NCBI GenBank assembly: GCA_002238865.1
Contig: MPNE01000015.1
Span: 1 to 64,000, forward strand
DNA: 64,000 bases
From: Gemmatimonadetes bacterium bin94
GTDB lineage: Bacteria; Gemmatimonadota; Gemmatimonadetes; Longimicrobiales; Gaopeijiaceae
Reading direction: 5' to 3'
In this document: positions 1 through 6,652 of the stretch, piece by piece
Position numbering within the stretch: position 1 is the first letter of the stretch
Layout: the number at the start of each line of letters is the position of its first letter
Notes under the pieces: model-generated
Databases searched by the model: none
What the model was told of the DNA's origin: nothing
What the model saw: only the letters and a program-made list of their open reading frames with translations
Translations under genes and position numbers: made by a program

Positions 1-691
1 CTCCGGCCTGCTCGCTTCGTCCGGGTCGCTCGTTGCCTCTCTCCAGCGTTGGAGAGGGCACAGAAGAAATCATATCAGACACCATCAACCCCAAAAACTA
101 ATCGTCCGTGAAAGCGGGGCAGGTCCAGTCGGGTGCTCATGGATAGTCTCCTCTTTTCGTGATGAGTACTTGGGAAGCGGGTCAAAGGTACACCACCTCG
201 GCCTTTTCCCGCAAGTAACTATGGACAGCGTTGTCCCCAGGAAAATGAAGCCGGCACCCGCCTTCATGGAAGGCAAGTCAGCCAGCGGACTCAGGCCGCG
301 GGTTGATGACGCCCTCGGGGCCGGAAAGGACATCAGCCGGGGCTCGCGCCTTCGGCGGGGCCTGCTCCCTGCGATCCCCAAGAACCTCCCCGACGGCGAG
401 CGGGTGCAGCGGCGTGGGCTGTCGCTGCGTGACGTGGTTGGCTCACACGCTTGGAAAACCTCGGCGCGGCGCTTCAACGGGGCCGCACCGCTGCCCGGAC
501 GACATGGCTTCCCGTGACGAGGACGAGGTGGGCTTACGGACCATTTGGCGAAGAGGAGGCGCGGGCGCGGGAGTCCCGCTATTCAACTCCATTTTTCCCG
601 CTTTCGGGGCACGGTCCAGCAAGGTCCAGTACAACGGCAGGAAACGCAGATCGTGCAGTCCTGTAATTAGTTAGACGATCCTCTGCCGTGA
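1..691. other. Left-edge stretch without a recognisable gene
   Basis: None of the six frames gives a protein I recognise. A short hairpin, CTCTCCA/TGGAGAG with a 4-nt loop, lies at 39-56; no T-run follows, so I do not call it a terminator. The usual N-terminal part of the YcaO enzyme that begins downstream is not encoded here in any frame. The only well-placed ribosome site is AGGAG on the minus strand, before the 21-codon ORF at 75-140. Confidence 0.5.
75..140 (-). CDS. Possible 21-residue peptide or truncated 5' gene end
   Basis: On the minus strand an AGGAG sits seven bases before ATG, and the ORF reads MSTRLDLPRF and so on to a TGA after 21 codons. The ribosome site is better than that of most genes nearby. 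It could be a real short peptide, the surviving start of a gene cut by a frameshift, or chance. I recognise no family. It lies on the far side of the YcaO gene from the known precursor, so a role as a second precursor is speculation only. Confidence 0.15.
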   Translation of the reverse strand: MSTRLDLPRFHGRLVFGVDGV

Positions 692-769
692 TTCTGGCCT
701 CGGGCGATCCGCTGGGCGGGCAACAATCTGGCGCTCCGAAGCCGCACGCTCAGTTCGCTGCGACGCAGC

Positions 770-1915
770 TTGAGAAGCAAGAGCGCGGGGAAGGGAAGCA
801 CGCTGCGGCAGGCGGAGGCCAGTGCACTCTGCGAGGCGGTCGAGCGCTATAGCGGTGCCTTTCACGGCGACGAAACGCGGTGTCGGAAACGCTTTTCCGA
901 CTATGAGAAGGCTGGCGAGACGGAAGCGATCCTCCCGAACGACGTTCAGCTCTTCAGCGACCGTCAACTGAATTGCGCGGAGGAGATCAACGCCCGCGGC
1001 CATCCCTACAACTTCGTACCGTCCCGGCTCGATCCGGACGCTGAGATCGAGTGGTCGCCCGTGTGGTCGCTCACGCAGGGGCGGCACCGGTACCTTCCCA
1101 CCTCGCTGCTGTACGGCATGAAGGATGAGGAAGGACGAGGGCCCGTCTTCAAGGCGGATTCGAACGGGTGCGCGGCGGGCAATACGCTCGAGGAAGCGAT
1201 TCTGCAAGGGTTCTACGAACTCGTCGAGCGCGACGCCTTTGCGATCTGGTGGTACAACCGGCTGAGCTTGCCGGAGGTGGATCTGGCGAGCTTCGACGAC
1301 GACTACCTGGCGTCCGCGCACGAGTACTACAGCCGCCGGCAGCGCGAGATATGGGTGCTGGACGCGACCAGCGATTTCGGCATTCCGGTCTTTGTGGCCA
1401 TCTCACGCAGGGCCGACAAGAAGGCCGAAGACATCCTCTACGGGGCCGGTGCGCACATGGATCCGCACGTCGCGGCCCTGCGCGCGGTATGCGAGTTGAA
1501 CCAGTGCCTGCAATGGATACAGGGACCGGCGGGACAAGGCTCCGGCTCTGCCGTCAGCGATCCGATGACGAAGTGGTGGTGGCGGAACGGAAGGCTGGCG
1601 GACCATCCCTACCTGGCGCCGGTGCCCGGCGCGATGCGCAGCAAGTCGGACTATCCCGCTGCGGGCACCACGGACACGCGGGAGGACGTGGAACACTGTC
1701 GTGCGCTCGTCGAGGCCCGGGGCATGGAGTTTCTGGTACTCGACCAGACGCGGCCCGACATCGGCATGCCTGTAGTGCGGGTCATCGTCCCGGGCATGCG
1801 CCACTTCTGGGAACGCTTCGCATCCGGGCGACTGTACGACGTGCCGGTCTCGATGGGTTGGCGGGACAGTCCCGTTGGGGAGGAGCAACTCAACCCCGTT
1901 CCGGTCATCGCCTGA
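770..1915 (+). CDS. YcaO-type cyclodehydratase (TOMM/NHLP RiPP), N-terminus missing
   Basis: ATP-dependent YcaO enzyme expected to cyclise Cys/Ser/Thr of a precursor peptide to azolines. Visible hallmarks are RSKSAGKGSTLRQAEASAL, EAVERYSG, the DSNGCAAGNTLEEAI stretch, ELVERDAFAIWWYNRL and the C-terminal tail NPVPVIA, which resembles the proline-rich tail of the family. The only in-frame start is TTG at 770, without a good ribosome site. Family-like residues (AGNNLALR, then SLRRSLRSK) continue in frame upstream to about 692, where a TGA stops the frame. The protein therefore lacks the region that normally precedes the SAGKG motif, and no leader-binding or ThiF-like domain is encoded nearby. 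It could be a 5'-truncated enzyme helped by a partner, or a decaying gene. It is followed 24 bases later by an unassigned 366-aa protein. Confidence 0.88.
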   Translation: MRSKSAGKGSTLRQAEASALCEAVERYSGAFHGDETRCRKRFSDYEKAGETEAILPNDVQLFSDRQLNCAEEINARGHPYNFVPSRLDPDAEIEWSPVWSLTQGRHRYLPTSLLYGMKDEEGRGPVFKADSNGCAAGNTLEEAILQGFYELVERDAFAIWWYNRLSLPEVDLASFDDDYLASAHEYYSRRQREIWVLDATSDFGIPVFVAISRRADKKAEDILYGAGAHMDPHVAALRAVCELNQCLQWIQGPAGQGSGSAVSDPMTKWWWRNGRLADHPYLAPVPGAMRSKSDYPAAGTTDTREDVEHCRALVEARGMEFLVLDQTRPDIGMPVVRVIVPGMRHFWERFASGRLYDVPVSMGWRDSPVGEEQLNPVPVIA

Positions 1916-1939
1916 GCGACACCGCAAAGGAACAGAATC

Positions 1940-3040
1940 ATGAACCTTCTGGCATCTCGCGCCGGCGTCGAGAAGCACATGCTGGCCCAGGCAGATTCGG
2001 TCGGCGAACTGCTTGAACAGTTCAGGAATCGGATTCCTCCCGCGCTGATCAACGGCCGGGGGTGGGAGACGTTGCTGGAAAGAGCGCGCACGCTACCCGT
2101 GAGCCTGGCAACCACCGGTTTCGGGTTCGAGTTGCCGCTGCACGAAACCGAACCGAGGGCTGATCTGGGCCTCGGGCTGTTCGAGGGAAGCCTGTCGGCG
2201 GCGCACTTCGAAGATTGGTGCCGGTCGCAACCCGAGGATCCGTCGCAGACCGCGCTCGTTCAGCTTCTGCGCGAGATGGGTCGGCGCGGGTCAGCGCTTC
2301 GGCGCGTGGCCGGCACGAAGGTACTGCTCGAATACGACATCGATCCCGCACACCAGGGCGCGCCCCCGGATCCGGGTATCTTCCTCTACCCCGCGGCCGA
2401 CGCGCTGTCCGCTGAGGGCCCCGATCCCGGAGATCTTGGCGTCGTCGCTGACGCGCTCGTCGCCGCCAGCGGCTGGCAACCTGACGTTGCTGAACGCCGA
2501 CGGGCCGAACGGTTGTTTCTGGCCATGCCGCGAGGCACGCATATCGGAGCGGTGGGTGCCTTTCCGGCGCGCAACAGGGGGTTGCGCGTGGCGATCATGG
2601 GCTTCAGGAAAACGCGCGAACTCACGACGTTTCTGGACCGGATCGACTGGCCCGGACGGCACTCGGCAGTAGCTCCGTTCGTGTCGAAAATGGAGGAGCG
2701 CGACGCCTTCGCCTACCTGGCGGCCAGCCTCGACATTCAGGCGGGAGGACTGGGACCCGGACTAGGCGTGAGCTTCTACGCCACGGACACCCCGTGGCCG
2801 ACGAACATCGATCCCTGGATGGGCCTCATCGACGGTCTCCGCGAGCAGGATCTCGGCGTTCGGCCGAAGCTGTCCGCGCTCGCGACTTCGTGTGCGGGCG
2901 CGGAAATGATGTTCGGCCGCAGGGGAATGCTGTTCGTCGCCAGGGGCATTCACCATATCAAGATGTCCCTGGTAGGCGAGCGCGTCGAGCAGGTCAAGGC
3001 CTACGTGTTCTTCCTGGTGTTCCCCCCAGGGCAGGGCTGA
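1940..3040 (+). CDS. Unassigned 366-aa protein of the YcaO/NHLP locus
   Basis: Starts at ATG after AAAGGA with good spacing, 24 bases behind the YcaO gene, so the two are probably co-transcribed. I cannot name the family. There is no signal peptide or membrane segment. The C-terminal third looks rich in alternating beta strands: a GLGPGLGVSFYATD stretch at about residues 275-288 and a tail with HHIKMSLVGERVEQVKAY followed by aromatic residues. A basic HIK segment plus a KAY segment near the C-terminus vaguely recalls ABBA-fold peptide prenyltransferases of cyanobactin clusters, which would fit the prenyl diphosphate synthase downstream. This is a hypothesis from motif memory. It could equally be a leader-binding or other modification protein. 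Confidence 0.6.
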   Translation: MNLLASRAGVEKHMLAQADSVGELLEQFRNRIPPALINGRGWETLLERARTLPVSLATTGFGFELPLHETEPRADLGLGLFEGSLSAAHFEDWCRSQPEDPSQTALVQLLREMGRRGSALRRVAGTKVLLEYDIDPAHQGAPPDPGIFLYPAADALSAEGPDPGDLGVVADALVAASGWQPDVAERRRAERLFLAMPRGTHIGAVGAFPARNRGLRVAIMGFRKTRELTTFLDRIDWPGRHSAVAPFVSKMEERDAFAYLAASLDIQAGGLGPGLGVSFYATDTPWPTNIDPWMGLIDGLREQDLGVRPKLSALATSCAGAEMMFGRRGMLFVARGIHHIKMSLVGERVEQVKAYVFFLVFPPGQG

Positions 3041-3100
3041 TCCTGCGGGACGGCAGCGACCGCCGATAGCGGCCGCCGCACGCCCCTTGCAGCGATCGGG

Positions 3101-3376
3101 TCAGCCGCAGCAGCAGAGACCGGCGGAGATCGCCTCCAGCCTCTCCTCGTCCAATTCGATATTGGGGCCGGGGGGCAGCGCGAGGTGGAGGACGTTTCCG
3201 TCGCTCTCGTGCACCTGAATGTTGATGTGGTCGGGCACCACGATGTCGAACTCCTGGCGGATCGTGGCGTTCGGGTCCGCAACGAGCTGGGCCCGGAACT
3301 CTTCATCCGCGGTTGCTTTCGCCATCAGGTGGCGCTGCATCTCTTCGCCGGTCTGCATTGCAGATTGCACGTTCAT
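3101..3376 (-). CDS. NHLP-type RiPP precursor peptide with LCCCG end
   Basis: A 91-residue protein starting at ATG 3376 (MNVQSAMQ), with AGGAG nine bases upstream. Residues 1 to about 86 form a leader related to the nitrile hydratase alpha subunit: an acidic helical N-terminus, then FRAQLVADPNATIRQEF, the VVPDHINIQV strand and the LALPPGP segment. The end reads LEAISAG then LCCCG. C39 peptidases of this class cut after a small-residue pair, so cleavage after the Ala-Gly at 85-86 would release a five-residue core with three adjacent Cys. It lies opposite to its YcaO enzyme and transporter genes, and shares an AT-rich divergent promoter region with the transporter operon. The call is strong; the cleavage site is inferred. 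Confidence 0.88.
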   Translation of the reverse strand: MNVQSAMQTGEEMQRHLMAKATADEEFRAQLVADPNATIRQEFDIVVPDHINIQVHESDGNVLHLALPPGPNIELDEERLEAISAGLCCCG

Positions 3377-3405
3377 CTTCCGTCGCTCCTGTCTGGTGAA
3401 CACTC

Positions 3406-3456
3406 TTGCTGGGGTATACTCGCAAACAGTATAGTCAAGGTTAAGATCCAGGTTGA
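3406..3456. promoter_or_regulatory. Divergent promoter region between precursor and transporter operon
   Basis: This is one of the few AT-rich patches in the locus. On the plus strand TTGCTG (3406-3411), an 18-base gap and TATAGT (3430-3435) could drive the secretion operon starting at 3550. On the minus strand TATACT (3433-3428) overlaps that box, and a second pair, TTGACT (3438-3433) and TATACC (3418-3413), has a short 14-base gap. The overlap of the two -10 elements suggests that precursor and exporter compete for polymerase or share a regulator. Confidence 0.45.
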
Positions 3457-3549
3457 CACGACGCAACTCCTGGCGGGCCGAAACCACGGATGCCCACGGA
3501 CAACGGTGGCCGGCTGCGCCGGCCGTAGCGCGACGGAGAGAACCCCCAC

Positions 3550-4443
3550 TTGTTCAACAACCCGTTTCGCGAGCAAGCAGTCGCCGCGAGCGCCAACCGA
3601 CAGCAACTCGACCGTCTGCTCCGCGTCACGGCCCCGCACGAACGCATCGTGCTGGCCGCCGTCGGACTGATTCTGGCCGGCCTCGGAAGCTGGATCGTTT
3701 TCGGCAGCATCGCACGGGACCTGAGCCTCGAAGGCGCGCTGCTTGCGCCGGGGCAGCGCCACGAGGTGGTGGCCACGGAACCCGGATACTTCATGGAATT
3801 CCTGGTCGAGCCCGGTGACCGCGTCGAACCCGGAACGGCGATAGCGCGCCAGAGCGTCCCCGAACTGGCGGGGGAAACCGCCGTCCTCCGCGACCGGGTG
3901 GCGCGGTTGGAACTGGACGTCGAGCAAGCCGCCGGCGACGCCGGAAACACCCGCGCGCTGCTCGCCGCGGCCCGAGTCGCGCTCTCGCAGATCGAAGCGC
4001 AGCGCGCAGCGCGGGAGCTCATCGTCAGTCCGCTCGCCGGCGAGGTCCTGGCTCTGCGTTCCTCCCCGGGGGACTACCTTCTGGCCGGTGCCGCCGTCGC
4101 CCTGCTCCGGGATGCCGAAGATCGCAGACTCCAGGCCACTCTTCATGTCGCCCCGCGTGTAGCGCGACGCCTGCGCCGCGGCATGCAAGCGTCGGTCGAC
4201 GTCCAGCTGCCCGGCGGCTCAACGCAGCGGCTGGAAGGGACGGTCAGTGCCGTCGCAGCCGGCCCGTCGCCGGTCTCGCTCTCCGAGTTGCAGCCGCTGG
4301 CCGCTGCATCCGCACTGCGAGTCGACATCGATCTCCAACCGGCGCCTGACCTGGTCCTCCCGGATGGGACGCCATGCCGGGTTCGTATTGTCCTCGGGCG
4401 CTACTCGCCGGCTTCGCTCCTCCTCGGCCTCGGGTCGTCCTGA
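3550..4443 (+). CDS. NHLM secretion protein, HlyD/membrane-fusion type
   Basis: Periplasmic adaptor of a peptide exporter. The start is TTG at 3550, with GGAG about eleven bases upstream. One membrane segment follows a short cytoplasmic N-terminus (about residues 34-53, IVLAAVGLILAGLGSWIVF). A split biotinyl-lipoyl-like part follows (GYFMEFLVEPGDRVEPGTAI), then a coiled-coil hairpin around residues 110-155 rich in Ala, Leu, Glu and Arg, then IVSPLAGEVLAL and a beta-rich end. At 297 residues it is short for HlyD proteins, as expected for the NHLM subgroup. It is first in a tight plus-strand run and ends five bases before the start of the peptidase transporter. Confidence 0.85.
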   Translation: MFNNPFREQAVAASANRQQLDRLLRVTAPHERIVLAAVGLILAGLGSWIVFGSIARDLSLEGALLAPGQRHEVVATEPGYFMEFLVEPGDRVEPGTAIARQSVPELAGETAVLRDRVARLELDVEQAAGDAGNTRALLAAARVALSQIEAQRAARELIVSPLAGEVLALRSSPGDYLLAGAAVALLRDAEDRRLQATLHVAPRVARRLRRGMQASVDVQLPGGSTQRLEGTVSAVAAGPSPVSLSELQPLAAASALRVDIDLQPAPDLVLPDGTPCRVRIVLGRYSPASLLLGLGSS

Positions 4444-4447
4444 AATA

Positions 4448-6652
4448 GTGTCGCGCGGTCGCCAGACCCCCTCCGCCGTACGCCGTCGGCGGCTAGTGAC
4501 GCCACTCCTCCTGCAGACCCATGCAACCGAGTGCGGCGCAGCCTGCCTCGGCAGCGTCCTGGCCCATTTCGGCAAATGGGTGCCTTTGACCGAGCTGCGC
4601 AGCACGTGTGAAGTCGGTCGCGACGGGTCCACAGCCGCCGGACTGAAGCGAGCCGCCGAGCACTACGGCCTCGAGTGTTCGGGTTGGAGCGTGCAGGTGA
4701 ATCGGCTCAAGCAGATGCCGCTTCCGATGATTCTATTCTGGGAATTCAACCATTTCGTGATCCTGGAAGGGTTCGACCGCAAGTGGTTCTACCTGAACGA
4801 TCCAGCGACGGGCCATCGCAAGCTGTCCGCGGAGGAGTTCGACGCGGGATTCACGGGGGTCGCACTGAAGTTGAATCCTGGTCGAGGGTTCCAACCCGGA
4901 GGAAATCCCTCCGGCCTGTTGCGGCGCCTCCCGGAGTGGCTGAGCGGTGCCTGGGGCGGGCTGGCGTGGGCCATCGTCTGCGGACTGATACTGGCTGTTC
5001 TGGCTCTGACGGTGCCATTCACGGCCGGCCTGTTTGTGGACGGCGCAACTGGCGACGGCGAGCCATGGCGGTTCCTGCTGGCCGGGGCGCTGGCGGGCGC
5101 TGCGGTCCTCGTGTATGGCCTTGCCTGGCTGAAGCAGCGGGTTCTGCAACGCCTGGCGGTTCGTGTTTCGATCATTCTCGGCAACCGTTGCGTATCGCGA
5201 CTACTGCGGCTTCCGGTGGACTACTTCAGCCACCGATTGGTGGGCGAGCTGACCGCGCGCATCCAGTCCGTCGACAGGATTGGGAGCGTTCTGTCGGAGC
5301 GTTTTCTCGGCGTATTGATCGATGTCGCCATGAGCGCGGTATTCCTGGCCGTCATGGTGGCGTACGACCTGCCGCTCGCGCTGACCATCCTGACACTTGC
5401 ACTGTCCAACGCGTTGCTCCTGGGGCTGATCGTGCGCGCACGATCCGACAAGGCCAGCGCCCTGCGCCGCGAGCAGGGGTTGCTGGCGGGCATCACTACG
5501 GTAATGCTCCACCAGGCGGACAACCTGCGCATGGCGGCTGCGGAAGACCGCATGTTCGCCCGCTGGGGCGGCCATCAGGCCCGCGAGTTGGCGGCGCGGC
5601 GGCATTACACCGAGATGAGCAACCTGATCGCATCCGGGCCCGCCCTGTTCGCGATACTCGGCAGTGCCGCGGTGCTGGCTTTCGGTGCGCCAAAGGTCAT
5701 GTCCGGCGAATGGACGCTGGGCGCGCTGCTCGCGTTCTACCTGGTGGCGACCATGTTTCTCGAACCCACCGGGCGCTTCGTCGAATTCGCCCACGAGCGC
5801 CAGACGCTCCTGACCGACATGCAGCGCCTGGACGACATCACGGAAACACCGGTCGATCCGGGACTGACGCGCCAGGCCGGGACATCGCGGGCGATTGCCA
5901 CCTTCAACGGGCGCCTGCGGTTGACCGGGCACGTGGAGCTGCGCGGTCTGACTTTCGGCTACGACAGGAACCGCCCCCCGCTGATCAGGGACTTCAGCCT
6001 GGTCTTCAAGCCCGGGCAGCGCGTCGCCGTGGTCGGTCCGACCGGGTCGGGCAAGTCGACCCTGTCCCGCCTGGTCGCGGGCATCGTGCATCCCTGGTCG
6101 GGGGAGATTCTCTTCGACGGCCGGCCTCGGCACGAGATTCCCGACGAGGTGCTGTCGCGCTCCCTGTCGATGGTGGACCAGCGCGTCGTCCTCTTCTCCG
6201 GCACCGTGCGCGACAACCTGACGCTGTGGAACCCCGCCGTTCTCGACGATGATGTTGTCGCTGCGGCTCGCGACGCGGGTATCCACGACGAGATCCTCGG
6301 CCGGCCGCTCGGCTATGCGACACCGGTTGACGAAGGCGGGAGCAATTTCAGCGGCGGACAGCGGCAGCGTCTGGAAATAGCCCGCGCGCTGGCCGGGAAC
6401 CCGACCGTGTTGATTCTCGACGAGGCGACGAGCGCTCTGGACACCGTGACGGAGGCGCAGGTCGACGATGCGCTGCGCCGCCGGGGAGTCAGTTGCCTGG
6501 TCGTCGCGCACCGGCTCAGCACGATTCGCGACTGCGACGAAATCATTGTGATCGACGAGGGCACGGACGTGCAGCGCGGCACCCACGATGAGCTGATATC
6601 GGACACGAACGGGATGTACCATCGCCTCGTGCGGGCGGAGCTGGGCGGATGA
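4448..6652 (+). CDS. NHLM ABC transporter with C39 peptidase domain
   Basis: Bifunctional exporter that removes the leader and translocates the peptide. I place the start at GTG 4448, just after the secretion protein stop, because the peptidase domain begins here; a longer frame upstream has no family character. The C39 triad is visible at Cys29 (THATECGAACLG), His102 (NHFVILEG) and Asp118 (LNDPATG). Six membrane helices lie between about residues 170 and 470. The ATPase has GPTGSGKST, FSGGQRQRLEIARAL, VLILDEATSALD and the AHRLST switch His. At 734 residues the length fits PCAT-type exporters. Its stop overlaps the next ATG in ATGA, suggesting translational coupling. Confidence 0.93.
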   Translation: MSRGRQTPSAVRRRRLVTPLLLQTHATECGAACLGSVLAHFGKWVPLTELRSTCEVGRDGSTAAGLKRAAEHYGLECSGWSVQVNRLKQMPLPMILFWEFNHFVILEGFDRKWFYLNDPATGHRKLSAEEFDAGFTGVALKLNPGRGFQPGGNPSGLLRRLPEWLSGAWGGLAWAIVCGLILAVLALTVPFTAGLFVDGATGDGEPWRFLLAGALAGAAVLVYGLAWLKQRVLQRLAVRVSIILGNRCVSRLLRLPVDYFSHRLVGELTARIQSVDRIGSVLSERFLGVLIDVAMSAVFLAVMVAYDLPLALTILTLALSNALLLGLIVRARSDKASALRREQGLLAGITTVMLHQADNLRMAAAEDRMFARWGGHQARELAARRHYTEMSNLIASGPALFAILGSAAVLAFGAPKVMSGEWTLGALLAFYLVATMFLEPTGRFVEFAHERQTLLTDMQRLDDITETPVDPGLTRQAGTSRAIATFNGRLRLTGHVELRGLTFGYDRNRPPLIRDFSLVFKPGQRVAVVGPTGSGKSTLSRLVAGIVHPWSGEILFDGRPRHEIPDEVLSRSLSMVDQRVVLFSGTVRDNLTLWNPAVLDDDVVAAARDAGIHDEILGRPLGYATPVDEGGSNFSGGQRQRLEIARALAGNPTVLILDEATSALDTVTEAQVDDALRRRGVSCLVVAHRLSTIRDCDEIIVIDEGTDVQRGTHDELISDTNGMYHRLVRAELGG

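Noticed and set aside
1..691. ThiF-like or leader-binding partner gene for YcaO
   Set aside because: None of the frames in this stretch shows nucleotide-binding or RRE-like sequence.
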